Part shown: piece after piece, positions 23,892 to 32,003 of the stretch
How positions within the stretch are numbered: position 1 is the first letter of the stretch
Layout of the letters: every line of letters starts with the position of its first letter
From: Sphingopyxis macrogoltabida
GTDB lineage: Bacteria > Pseudomonadota > Alphaproteobacteria > Sphingomonadales > Sphingomonadaceae
Length of the DNA stretch: 64,000 bases
NCBI RefSeq assembly: GCF_001314325.1
Contig: NZ_CP009430.1
Span: forward strand, 248,001 to 312,000
Reading direction: 5' to 3'
Program-made: the position numbers and the translations under genes
The notes under the pieces: model-generated
Told to the model about the DNA's origin: nothing
What the model saw: the letters and a program-made list of their open reading frames with translations, nothing else
Databases searched by the model: none

Positions 23892-24922
23892 AACGAGGAA
23901 CCGCGCACGCCCGGCCGCATCGCAGGGCGGTCGTCATCGTGAGCGGCAGCGCGCTGCTCCTCGCGGCCATTGCGGCCTGGTGCATGGTTCCGGGAAGCGG
24001 CACCGGTGATGGCGAGCGCGGTTCGGTCGTCTTGCTCGCCGACACCGGCACGGCGGGAGCCGCGCGGGCGACTGTCGTAATCCCGGCGGCGGCGCATGCA
24101 CCGCTGCCGGCATCGCTGGCCGGAACCGCCGTCGACGGCGGTTTCACGATCGACGGCGCCGGGCATTTCGTGCCCGACAGCAATGCCCTTCGTGTCTTCG
24201 AATATTTCTTCAGCGCCAAGGGCGAGGAAAGCCAGGAGGTGCTCCGCGGGCGTATCCTCCTTCACGCGGTCAACAGCGGGCTCGGCGAGAGCGCCGTTGC
24301 CGAGATCGCGGCCGTCCTCGATCGCTATATCGCGTATCAGGGCGCCGCGCGCGCGACGCTTGCCTCGGGGGCTGTGGGCCCGGCGGACCTCGGTGCAAGA
24401 GTTGCCGATATGCGCGCACTGCGAAGTACAACCCTCGGCCCCGCGCTTGCAAAGGCCTTTTATGGCGACGACGCAGAACTTGCCGACATCGAGATGCGGC
24501 GCCAGGCGATCCTCCGCAATGGGTCGATGACGAAGGACGATCGGCAGCGCGCACTCGCTGCGATCGAGGCGGAGTTGCCGACCGAGATAATTGGCGTCCG
24601 AAAACTCTCGAGCGCGCCGACGGCCTTGCACCTCAAGGTCGAGGCCCTTCGCGCATCGGGCGCCGCTGCCGACGAAATCGCCGCGCTCAGGCGCTCGGAA
24701 TATGGCGCGGGCGCCGCCGAGCGCCTCGCTATGCTCGACAGGTCACGCGAAACGTGGAGTCAGCGCATGACCGTCTATCGCAGCGAGGAACAGGGACTGC
24801 GCTCGACCTACGGCAGTCCGGAAAGCGCATCCTATCGGCGAGCGCTTGAGTCACTCCGCCAGCGGCACTTTTCCGCGGCGGAACTCGTCCGGGTTCAGGC
24901 GTTGGACGCAGAGGGGCTCTGA
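23888..24922 (+). CDS. Lipase-specific foldase (lipase chaperone)
   Basis: 344 residues from a GTG start overlapping the lipase stop. A single membrane helix near residues 15-33 anchors a periplasmic chaperone. The family motif RxxFDY(F/C)LSAxGE appears as RVFEYFFSAKGEES around residue 99, and SLAGTAVDGGF precedes it, as in Lif proteins. The rest is a chain of helices rich in Ala, Arg and Glu that wraps the lipase. It is required for folding of the cognate lipase and is the last gene of the receptor-hydrolase-lipase run. The 103-base gap to the convergent rubredoxin gene holds no clear terminator. Confidence 0.92.
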   Translation: MKRGTAHARPHRRAVVIVSGSALLLAAIAAWCMVPGSGTGDGERGSVVLLADTGTAGAARATVVIPAAAHAPLPASLAGTAVDGGFTIDGAGHFVPDSNALRVFEYFFSAKGEESQEVLRGRILLHAVNSGLGESAVAEIAAVLDRYIAYQGAARATLASGAVGPADLGARVADMRALRSTTLGPALAKAFYGDDAELADIEMRRQAILRNGSMTKDDRQRALAAIEAELPTEIIGVRKLSSAPTALHLKVEALRASGAAADEIAALRRSEYGAGAAERLAMLDRSRETWSQRMTVYRSEEQGLRSTYGSPESASYRRALESLRQRHFSAAELVRVQALDAEGL

Positions 24923-25025
24923 GTGACCGGCGTTGCGCACTTTCGCGCCGGCAAGCGACCTCGCGGTCAAACGTCGTCGCTTTCCTCTCAAACTGTCGGG
25001 AGAAAACGAGGCACGATCCAATTTC

Positions 25026-25205
25026 TCAATCCCAGTCGATCATCTCAAAGTCGCGTTTTTCCGACCCGCACTCTGGACAAATCCAATCGTCGGGGACGTC
25101 TGCCCAGCGCGTTCCCGCCGCGATACCTTCGGCGGGCCAACCAAGCTTTTCGTCGTAAATATCACCACAATTGAGGCATTTATAGCGTTTGAAGCCATCT
25201 GACAT
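25026..25205 (-). CDS. Rubredoxin
   Basis: 59 residues, start ATG 25205 with AAAGGGG upstream. Two knuckles CLNCGDIYDE and CPECGSEK bind one iron, with the conserved GWPAEGIAAGT, WADVPDDWICP between them. It is close to rubredoxins that feed electrons to AlkB-type hydroxylases. It lies five bases after the P450 stop, so it is cotranscribed with the CYP153-like gene. CYP153 enzymes normally use a [2Fe-2S] ferredoxin, so the partner here is unusual. It could instead serve another oxygenase of the island; no rubredoxin reductase gene is visible. Confidence 0.93.
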   Translation of the reverse strand: MSDGFKRYKCLNCGDIYDEKLGWPAEGIAAGTRWADVPDDWICPECGSEKRDFEMIDWD

Positions 25206-25210
25206 ACGGC

Positions 25211-26443
25211 CTACCCCTTTCGTATCCGGACCGGCAGATGGTGAAATCCACGCGTGAAGCAGGACGGGATGCGTTCGGGCTCGCCCGCGATCTCCACCGT
25301 CATATCCCGCGCGAGCAATTCTTCGATCAGCACCTGCAGTTGCAACTCGGCGAGGCGCGCGCCAAGACAACGGTGGATACCGTAGCCGAACGACAAATGG
25401 CGGCGGCTGTTGCTGCGACCGACATCCCAGAGGTCGCCGTCGGGAAAAACCGCCTCGTCGCGGTTCGCTGAATTATACCAGAGCGCGACCTTGTCGCCGG
25501 CTTTCAGCTTTTGACCGCCAAGCTCGGTGTCCTGAACCACGGTTCGCCGCATGTGACAGATCGGGGTTTGCAACCGGATGGTCTCGGTTGCGGCTGTCGA
25601 GATCAGCGACCGGTCGGCCTTCAAACGCTCCCACTGGTCGGGAAATTTGTTCATTTGTTCGACCAAGCCCGACATCGAATTGCGCGTCGTATCGTTGCCC
25701 CCCACGAGCAGCAACGCGATCGCACCGATGAAGCGTTGTTCGTCCATATCCGCCATGACTTCCGAATGGGCCATGATCGACAGCAGATCGCCTTTCGGCG
25801 GCATCGCCTTGCGCTCTTCGAACAATTGTTTGAACGCTGCCGCCATTTCGAAGATATGCGTTTCCCGTTCAGCATTGAGCACCGGGTCGGGACCGATATC
25901 GATCTTGGCGGTCCAATCGGACCAGACGGGCAGCCGATGGCGATCGTCCCAAGGCCAGTCGAAAAGCGTGGCTATCATCGAGGTGGTCAATTCAATCGAT
26001 ACCCGCTCGACCCAGTCGAATGTCTCACCCACCGGCAAGCTGTCGAGCAGACGCGCAGTACGCTCGCGCAGCGCCACTGCGTGCCCCGCAATTTCCGACG
26101 GACCGAACGCCGGCGCAACGGTCTTGCGCTGCGCGCCATGTTCGGGATCGTCCATGGCGATGAACATCGCCAGTTTCACATTGGTATCCTGCATATCGAA
26201 AAGGACGATCCCGCCATGTTCGAACGACGAAGAAAATGTCTGCGGGTCAGCCTCCACCGCGACGATATCGTCGTAGCGGGTCACCGACCAATAGGGGCCG
26301 AACACGCTGTCGGGACAGTAATGAATGGGGATCTCGGCACGGAGCTGCGCGAACAGCGGGCGCCAGCTGTCATCGGCATAGAGTTCGCCGCGTGAGACGT
26401 CGAGCGTCGCCAGATCTCCCTTCGTCAGTGCTTGCGTCGCCAT
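25211..26443 (-). CDS. Cytochrome P450, CYP153-like hydroxylase
   Basis: 410 residues. The haem-binding FGYGIHRC (Cys 359), the ExxR motif ETIR at 287-290 and the I-helix GGNDTTRN at 248-255 are intact. CYP153-like segments include FGPYWSVTRYDDI, HGGIVLFD, LPVGETFDWVERVSIELTT and HMRRT. CYP153 proteins hydroxylate terminal methyl groups of alkanes and of cyclic compounds such as limonene. AAGGAG precedes the ATG. It is the penultimate gene of the minus-strand run beginning with receptor 4. I am confident of P450, fairly confident of CYP153 affinity, and cannot name the substrate. Confidence 0.9.
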   Translation of the reverse strand: MATQALTKGDLATLDVSRGELYADDSWRPLFAQLRAEIPIHYCPDSVFGPYWSVTRYDDIVAVEADPQTFSSSFEHGGIVLFDMQDTNVKLAMFIAMDDPEHGAQRKTVAPAFGPSEIAGHAVALRERTARLLDSLPVGETFDWVERVSIELTTSMIATLFDWPWDDRHRLPVWSDWTAKIDIGPDPVLNAERETHIFEMAAAFKQLFEERKAMPPKGDLLSIMAHSEVMADMDEQRFIGAIALLLVGGNDTTRNSMSGLVEQMNKFPDQWERLKADRSLISTAATETIRLQTPICHMRRTVVQDTELGGQKLKAGDKVALWYNSANRDEAVFPDGDLWDVGRSNSRRHLSFGYGIHRCLGARLAELQLQVLIEELLARDMTVEIAGEPERIPSCFTRGFHHLPVRIRKG

Positions 26444-26458
26444 CGTCGCTCTCCTTGT

Positions 26459-27211
26459 TCAATTGTCTACGACCAGATTGCGGACAAGCGCCACGCGCGC
26501 CTTCGCGTTGACGCCGATCGCATCGAGATAGGCATCGATCGACCCACAACGCCCATCGATCTCGGCAAAAGCCGCGGCGAGATAGTCAGCTTTGACGCCG
26601 AGCACCGCTTCCATAATGTCATCGGTGGGCGCAATCCCGCCCTCTTCGACCGCGCGTTCCACCAACCGCGCACGCAGCGGTCCGGCGCTCAGCGCCTCTG
26701 TCGACCGCAGATAGTCCGCGATGACAGCTTCGAAGGGAACACCGAGGACAGTGAGAGTCAGCGCCGCAAACAGGCCCGTACGGTCCTTTCCCGCCGAACA
26801 ATGGATAAGTACAGGGCTGCATCCGTCCGCCATACGGTTCAGCACGGTGTGATAGAGCGACTGGTAAACCGCCTTGAACGGCAGGTCGCGGTAGAAATCG
26901 CGATAGCGACGATCGATCGCTTCGATATCGGCCATGCCGGGGCGGAAGAAGTTGAGATGGGGAGCGGTCTGGTCGGTCGCCTGACCATGCGCGATTATGC
27001 GATCCGCATGGTCGTCGATCCAGAAAGAAGGCGCCTGGGCGCGTTCACCGGGATGCCGGAGGTCGGCAATAAGCGCGAAGTTCATTGTCCTTAGATCGTC
27101 GGCCGTCGTATTGTCGACATGGCTTAGCTGGCCGGAACGATAAAGCTGCCCGCTTCGCACCCGGCGGCCATCGGCGGTCGCCACGCCTCCGAAATCCCGG
27201 AAATTGAAGAT
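26459..27211 (-). CDS. Tyrosine-phosphatase-like protein with apparent ATC start
   Basis: 250 residues if started at ATC 27211. The signature HCSAGKDRTG (about 137-146) and the general-acid region identify the MptpB/LipA-like family (Y_phosphatase3). These proteins begin with NFRDxGG; here FNFRDFGG lies upstream of the first GTG (27184). The only codon with a well-placed ribosome site is ATC, six bases after AGGAGG; no ATG, GTG or TTG exists between it and the in-frame TAA. Some family members also act on phospholipids. A phosphatase in an oxidation operon is odd and may act on a small phosphorylated molecule (speculation). Confidence 0.8.
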   Translation of the reverse strand: MFNFRDFGGVATADGRRVRSGQLYRSGQLSHVDNTTADDLRTMNFALIADLRHPGERAQAPSFWIDDHADRIIAHGQATDQTAPHLNFFRPGMADIEAIDRRYRDFYRDLPFKAVYQSLYHTVLNRMADGCSPVLIHCSAGKDRTGLFAALTLTVLGVPFEAVIADYLRSTEALSAGPLRARLVERAVEEGGIAPTDDIMEAVLGVKADYLAAAFAEIDGRCGSIDAYLDAIGVNAKARVALVRNLVVDN

Positions 27212-27265
27212 CGCCTTCCTCCTGTTTGCTGTTTACTGTTTATTCTCTGGCCCGCCTGACCCCGC

Positions 27266-28366
27266 CTAGAAGGTCAGTACCGGCTTGATCGCCGATCCAT
27301 CTTCAGAGGCTTTTGCCGCCTCGTTGATCTGGTCGAACGGGAAAGTCTTGAGCAACCGGTCGAACGGAAATTTGCCCGCCTTGTACCAGGTGATCATCTG
27401 CGGAATGAAAGTCTGCGGATCGGCGTCGCCCTCGGTGATATATTTGATGATCGTGCCACGGACGAGCATGCTCATCATATTTGCGGGCAGCATCGCCTCG
27501 GGCGGGGGCACCGCGACGAGGCCGACGGTCCCATGGGCGATCGTCGTCTCGACCGCGACCGCCACGACGGCCGGAATACCCGTTGTATCAAGGGCAAGAT
27601 TGACGCCGCCCCCCGACAGCTCCTTGACCGCTGCAAGCACATCGTCGGTCGCGGCGGGGTCGATGACATGCGACGCGCCGAGCTCGAGCGCGAGCGCGCG
27701 CCGCTCGGCATTGGGTTCGACGACGACAACGGTGCCTGCGTCCACTGCGCGGGCACCGAGCAGCGCCGAAAGGCCGACCGCGCCGCCGCCGAAGATTGCG
27801 AGCGACTGGCCGGGACGAAGGCCGAGCGAAATAACCGCGGCCCCTGCCCCGGTCATCACGCCGCAGCCGAGCGGGCCGAGGATCTCGAGCGGCAGGTCCT
27901 TGTCGACCTTCACCGTGTTGCGCCGATGGGCGATCGCATAAGTGCCGAAGGAGGACTGGCCGAAGAAATTGCCGTGGATCACCGCGCCCGTCTGGCTCAG
28001 CGGCGAACTGCCGTCCTCGAGGCGGACGCCGGCAAAATTCTTGCCGAGAAACTGGTGGCAATAGGCGGGCAGACCTTCGTCGCAGGTCGGGCAAGCCGCG
28101 CAGCTGTCGAAGCTCAGCACCACATGATCGCCGGCCGCGAGATCGGTGATCTCGGGACCGACGGCCTCGACGACGCCCGAGCCTTCGTGCCCGAGCACGA
28201 TCGGGAGCGGCACGGGAAAGCCGTCGCGCGCGACAAGGTCGGTGTGGCACATTCCGACGCCCACCATCCGGACACGGACTTCCGCGCCGCGCGGCTCGGC
28301 GACCTCGATGTCTTCGATGACGAAGGGACCGCCGACATTGCGGACGATGGCTGCACTGGCTTTCAT
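27266..28366 (-). CDS. Zinc alcohol dehydrogenase, aryl/allyl alcohol type (XylB-like)
   Basis: 366 residues of the medium-chain zinc dehydrogenase family. Catalytic zinc ligands lie in GMCHTD, GHEGSG and GPLGCG; structural zinc cysteines in CAACPTCDEGLPAYC. The NAD loop is GGGAVGLSA. NFFGQSSFGTYAI, RNTVKVDKDLPLEILGPLGCG and a KFPFDRLLKTFPFDQIN tail closely follow XylB-type benzyl/perillyl alcohol dehydrogenases. It would oxidise a primary alcohol made by the hydroxylases to the aldehyde. It sits between an AttH-like gene and the phosphatase in the run from receptor 4. Confidence 0.9.
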   Translation of the reverse strand: MKASAAIVRNVGGPFVIEDIEVAEPRGAEVRVRMVGVGMCHTDLVARDGFPVPLPIVLGHEGSGVVEAVGPEITDLAAGDHVVLSFDSCAACPTCDEGLPAYCHQFLGKNFAGVRLEDGSSPLSQTGAVIHGNFFGQSSFGTYAIAHRRNTVKVDKDLPLEILGPLGCGVMTGAGAAVISLGLRPGQSLAIFGGGAVGLSALLGARAVDAGTVVVVEPNAERRALALELGASHVIDPAATDDVLAAVKELSGGGVNLALDTTGIPAVVAVAVETTIAHGTVGLVAVPPPEAMLPANMMSMLVRGTIIKYITEGDADPQTFIPQMITWYKAGKFPFDRLLKTFPFDQINEAAKASEDGSAIKPVLTF

Positions 28367-28385
28367 GGCGGGGTTCCGTTCTCGA

Positions 28386-29354
28386 TCAATAGCGGGCGCG
28401 GATGGCGTCGCGGTGGCGCGTCAGATAGGCGCGGCTGAGGCCAAGCTGCTGCACGCCCGTGCCGACCAGCCCCTTGTGCGCGGCGCGAAGCGACGATTGC
28501 AGGTAGGTGTTCGAGGGATAGGGCGCCCAGTAACAGCCGTTGGTCGTCGAATAGGTGAAGTCGAACGACTTGCCGCGCGCGTCGGTGACGCTGACCGCCC
28601 CGCCCATCGGCATCGCGCCCTTATATTCCTGGCGTCCGCTCGCGTGCACGAGCCCCGAAAGTTCGCCGTCTTCCAGTATATAGCCGCTGATCAGCGCGCC
28701 GAACTCGTTGGTCGCCGCGATATCATGCTTGACGAACATATGGCAGGTCAGCGCCTCGCCGAAGCTGACGTGCCACCAGATCACCGCGCCATTTTCGCGT
28801 TCGGGACGCGGCCCCCAGCTGCGGTCGCCGGTCTCGACGCAATCGACGGCATAGGATTGGCCGCGTACCACCAGCTCGCCGGTAATGCGGTACGTCATTT
28901 CATAATGGCCGGACCAGCTGCTGTCCCACGCGGGTCCGTTTCGATCAGCCGCCAGCGGATCGATCGCCGGGTCGTTGATGTCGTAGGCGGTATGCAGCGC
29001 ATGATAATCGAGCTTGAACCAGGTGTCGTCGATCCCCTGATATTCGACGCGGTAATGGTTTATCGGGTCGATCGCCTTGACCGTAAGACCGTTGGGTAGC
29101 GTGAAGTCGCTCAGCTTCTCGGGACAGGGCATATGCTGCTGATTGTCGATATAGGCCTGCTCCTCCCACAGGTCGCTGATCCGGTCGAGGATGGTCACAT
29201 CCGCCATGCACACGCCGAGCATCGGGCGCGCGACGACATAGACTATGACGTTGATGTTCGCCTCGGGGATGCAGAAGGGAAGCGCTATCGTCTCGACCCA
29301 TTGCCAGTGCGAGTCCGGCGTGAAATGGAAATCGGCGTCCTCGGCGCGGATCAT
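28386..29354 (-). CDS. AttH/CrtC-like lipocalin-fold protein 2
   Basis: 322 residues, no signal peptide or membrane segment. Contains the paired motifs of the AttH/CrtC-like superfamily, including CVETGDRSWGPRPE, which matches GHRDHSWGTRDW in the paralogue at 30968, and WWHVSFGEALTCHMF. The superfamily includes carotenoid 1,2-hydratase, which adds water to an isoprenoid double bond, but most members are uncharacterised. Its ATG overlaps the stop of the small helical gene as ATGA. Two copies in one operon with a kinase is the most interesting point. Function is unassigned; a terpenoid hydratase or isomerase is only a hypothesis. Confidence 0.65.
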   Translation of the reverse strand: MIRAEDADFHFTPDSHWQWVETIALPFCIPEANINVIVYVVARPMLGVCMADVTILDRISDLWEEQAYIDNQQHMPCPEKLSDFTLPNGLTVKAIDPINHYRVEYQGIDDTWFKLDYHALHTAYDINDPAIDPLAADRNGPAWDSSWSGHYEMTYRITGELVVRGQSYAVDCVETGDRSWGPRPERENGAVIWWHVSFGEALTCHMFVKHDIAATNEFGALISGYILEDGELSGLVHASGRQEYKGAMPMGGAVSVTDARGKSFDFTYSTTNGCYWAPYPSNTYLQSSLRAAHKGLVGTGVQQLGLSRAYLTRHRDAIRARY

Positions 29355-29830
29355 GCCGCCGCCTCCATCGTGTCGAACCCGTAAGGGAGAAACCAGCGCC
29401 GGTCCTTTTCGACACGGCGCGCTTCGTGGCCGAGAATGAGCTGCGGCAACTTGGTCTTGGCCGCTTCGCTGCCGTCGGCCGACACCGCCTGGACAAGATC
29501 CTCGATGGCCTTGTTGATCGCGCTCAGCGCTGCCCGAACGCCGGATATATCGCCTTCGAGAACCGCATCGAGCCTGCTCCGAGCGGCGGCGGTCCGGGGA
29601 CCTCCATCGATCGCATCGGCGAGTTCGGATGCGAGCAGACGCGCGTCGGCGAGCTCTTCCGCCTCGAAATCCTGGATGCCGTCGATCTGAAAGCGGAGGA
29701 TCTGCAGATGGCCGATCGCGAGCTGAGCCTGCTCCTGCGCCAGCGATGCATCGGCGGGCAAGTGCGGAAGGATCACTTCGGTGAGCGAGCGAATGATGCT
29801 CGCGATCCGTTCGTCGGTGCTAGGGGTCAT
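29351..29830 (-). CDS. Small helical protein paired with kinase (possible DUF6285/LvaB-like)
   Basis: 159 residues predicted almost wholly helical, with no catalytic motif, Cys or signal peptide. N-terminal ILPHLPADASLAQEQAQLAIGHLQIL and later helices rich in Ala, Glu and Asp suggest a protein-binding role. Its ATG overlaps the kinase stop as ATGA, so the two are coupled. In Pseudomonas levulinate degradation the APH-type kinase LvaA needs a small protein LvaB encoded next to it; the arrangement here is similar. Relationship to LvaB or DUF6285 is by gene order and impression, not by alignment. Otherwise unrecognised. Confidence 0.6.
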   Translation of the reverse strand: MTPSTDERIASIIRSLTEVILPHLPADASLAQEQAQLAIGHLQILRFQIDGIQDFEAEELADARLLASELADAIDGGPRTAAARSRLDAVLEGDISGVRAALSAINKAIEDLVQAVSADGSEAAKTKLPQLILGHEARRVEKDRRWFLPYGFDTMEAAA

Positions 29831-30987
29831 GCCGGGGCTCCCTTGCTCAGAAGGCGTACAAGGTCGTTCGCGAACATCGGCGCCGCAGCGGCGAGGAAGG
29901 TCAGCAGCACATCCTGGTGATTATGCTGCGACCGCGCCGCGGCCAGACCGTTGGCCGCAACGATGACATTGCACTTCCAGCTCGACATCACGTCATAATA
30001 ATGAAGCGTCCGCCGGTTCACGGACCGTCCCGAACGGCGCTCATATTCGCCGATGAACTCCTCGCGTTCGAACAGGTCGCTGGCGCGAAACGTGCCGTCG
30101 GGATCGAACGCCCCGAAGATTTCCATCAGCACCCATCCAAGGTCCTCGTGATAGTCGCCGATGCGCGCCAGTTCCCAGTCGAGGAGCGCGGTGATCTCGC
30201 CGCTTTCCTCGTCGAAGAGATAATTGCCGGTGCGATAGTCGCCGTGCAGCATCACGAGATCGGCGGTGTCGGGCATATTGTCGGCCAGCCACTGGCTCGC
30301 GAGCGCCATGATCGGCCGGGCCTCGCCCTCGTCGACATCCCAAAGTTCGCGCCAGTAATTATAGGCCCAGCGCGCCGCCTGCTTCGGGTCGGCGTCGGGA
30401 ACTTCGAACCCGGGAAGCGGATTGGCGCGGAAATCGTAGCGATGAATCTCGACGAGGTGATCGAGAAACTGGTCCTTGATCTTTGCGCGGAGGTCCGGCC
30501 CGAGCCATGTTCCGAGGCCGGAGACTTTTACCCCGGCATCGCTTGGCTTGGTCACCCCCGATACGACGCGCAGGATCGCAGCCGATTGCGGAAAATGCTT
30601 CGCGTCATTGTCGATCCACACCGGTTCGGGAACGGGGACACGTCCCTGCATCGCGCCGATCAGGATGAATTCGCGCTCGCGATCGGTCTCGGTGATCGCC
30701 GAACGCGGGTCCATGCGCAGCAGGAATTTCTCCTCTTCGCCGCCTTCTGAGAGCGTAAAGAAGAACTGCTCCTTCGACGCGCCACCGCCGACGCGGCGGA
30801 CACCGGAGACGGCCGCCCCAGGTCGCTCCTTGGCGAAGAAGGTCGAGAGAATCTCGACGATCTCGTCGGTGAGCGCCGCGCGATAGGGCGGCAGGCTGCG
30901 GTTTGCGCTGCGACGGCCGATAATATGCCGATGGACGGCTTCCATATCGTTCAGCATCGTCGGGCGCTCAATAAGGGCCGTGTGCAC
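29827..30987 (-). CDS. APH-fold phosphotransferase, ACAD10/LvaA-like
   Basis: 386 residues from GTG 30987, which has GGAG seven bases upstream; ATG 30957 is an alternative. Kinase-like motifs are RVGGGASKEQFFF near 65-77, the catalytic loop HGDYRTGN at 248-255 and the metal site DWELARIGD at 270-278. This branch of the aminoglycoside phosphotransferase family includes LvaA and the kinase domains of ACAD10/ACAD11, which phosphorylate hydroxyacyl-CoAs so the hydroxyl can be eliminated. Antibiotic resistance is unlikely in this context. It overlaps the AttH-like gene before it by 20 bases. Substrate is unproven. Confidence 0.8.
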   Translation of the reverse strand: MHTALIERPTMLNDMEAVHRHIIGRRSANRSLPPYRAALTDEIVEILSTFFAKERPGAAVSGVRRVGGGASKEQFFFTLSEGGEEEKFLLRMDPRSAITETDREREFILIGAMQGRVPVPEPVWIDNDAKHFPQSAAILRVVSGVTKPSDAGVKVSGLGTWLGPDLRAKIKDQFLDHLVEIHRYDFRANPLPGFEVPDADPKQAARWAYNYWRELWDVDEGEARPIMALASQWLADNMPDTADLVMLHGDYRTGNYLFDEESGEITALLDWELARIGDYHEDLGWVLMEIFGAFDPDGTFRASDLFEREEFIGEYERRSGRSVNRRTLHYYDVMSSWKCNVIVAANGLAAARSQHNHQDVLLTFLAAAAPMFANDLVRLLSKGAPA

Positions 30988-31915
30988 GGATATGCTCCAG
31001 ATAATCAGTGGGCCAGCAACACTCCATCCAGCCGACGCCTTCCTTGCCGTCGATGATGGAGCGGCCGCCGCTCTCGTTGAGGCTGCAATTCGGTACGGGC
31101 TTCAGCGTGTAGCAACCGAACACGTCGGTCTTGATACTGGTCGTTCGGCCGGCTTCGTCGACGACCTCGGCGGTGTAGCCGGTCTGCCAATATTGATCGT
31201 CATAGATGACATCGACCGCGACGGTCTCGACGCGCGATGCCTTGCCGTCCTTGTAGACATAGCCGCGGATGTTTTCCTTGCCGAGCGCGTTGAAGCGCCA
31301 GAAGTGCACCGAAATCTCGTCGCCGACCTGGCCGACGAACCATTCATATTGCTGGAAAGGCACCCAGTCGCGCGTGCCCCAGCTATGGTCGCGGTGGCCG
31401 GTGGCGTCGAACTCGATCACGCGCTCGCCGATACGCAGCGTGCCCCTGACGCGGCCGGCCTGTTCGATGCGATCGGTCGCGCAATAGGCAGGGCAACCGC
31501 GCGGGTCGGATGCATAGGCATAAGGCGGATGGAAGGCGTTGAATTCGAAATCGAGCGTGGCCTCGGGGGTTTCCCAGCGAACATGCGCGGCGCCGAACTG
31601 GAGATCCTGCTGCATCTCGAAGCCTTCGATCTGCCAGTCGTCGAAGCCCATGTCTGGAGAAACCGGACGGTCGGCGAGGCGCTGCTGGATCGGATCGCCG
31701 CCGACGCCCGGCCCGAAGACGGCGAGCGCGGCACCGGCGACGCTGTCCTTCGAGACCCAAGTGTAGGTGAAGAAGGCGATCTGATGCTCGGGGAGCACGA
31801 CGATATAGGGAATGGATTCGCGTCCCATGGCAACGTCGGGGAGCTTGTGACGCCCGTCATGGACGACATCGATCTCCATATCGGGTTCCACCCAGACATT
31901 GCTCTCAAACATCAT
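30968..31915 (-). CDS. AttH/CrtC-like lipocalin-fold protein 1
   Basis: 315 residues, ATG 31915 two bases after GGAGAGAG. Distant paralogue of the protein at 28386: GHRDHSWGTRDW with FVGQVGDEISVHFW corresponds to the same motif region there. Length and beta-rich character fit the AttH/CrtC-like double-lipocalin fold. No signal peptide, so cytoplasmic. It follows receptor 4 by 88 bases, which contain a 9-base-pair hairpin, and overlaps the kinase by 20 bases. No function is assigned in any member close to this branch that I know of; a role in handling an isoprenoid or alicyclic CoA ester is conjecture. Confidence 0.65.
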   Translation of the reverse strand: MMFESNVWVEPDMEIDVVHDGRHKLPDVAMGRESIPYIVVLPEHQIAFFTYTWVSKDSVAGAALAVFGPGVGGDPIQQRLADRPVSPDMGFDDWQIEGFEMQQDLQFGAAHVRWETPEATLDFEFNAFHPPYAYASDPRGCPAYCATDRIEQAGRVRGTLRIGERVIEFDATGHRDHSWGTRDWVPFQQYEWFVGQVGDEISVHFWRFNALGKENIRGYVYKDGKASRVETVAVDVIYDDQYWQTGYTAEVVDEAGRTTSIKTDVFGCYTLKPVPNCSLNESGGRSIIDGKEGVGWMECCWPTDYLEHIRAHGPY

Positions 31916-31953
31916 CTCTCTCCAATTTTCTTATTGAAATATATGCGGTTACT

Positions 31954-31993
31954 GCATCGCGGCCCCGGCGGGAGGTTGCCAGGACCGCGATGC
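31954..31993. other. Intercistronic hairpin between receptor 4 and AttH-like gene
   Basis: GCATCGCGG (31954-31962) pairs perfectly with CCGCGATGC (31985-31993). On the minus strand no T-run follows, so it is unlikely to be a terminator for receptor 4. It may protect the receptor mRNA end or lower expression of the genes behind. A T-run follows only on the plus strand. Confidence 0.4.
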
Positions 31994-32003
31994 CCCCTTT
32001 TGC

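Noticed and set aside
24923..25025. Terminator between foldase and rubredoxin genes
   Set aside because: Only a weak CCGGCG/CGCCGG pairing with a 13-base loop and no T-run; not strong enough to list.
29827..30987. Aminoglycoside resistance gene
   Set aside because: The fold is of that family, but motifs and operon match the LvaA/ACAD10-like branch and no mobile element is nearby.
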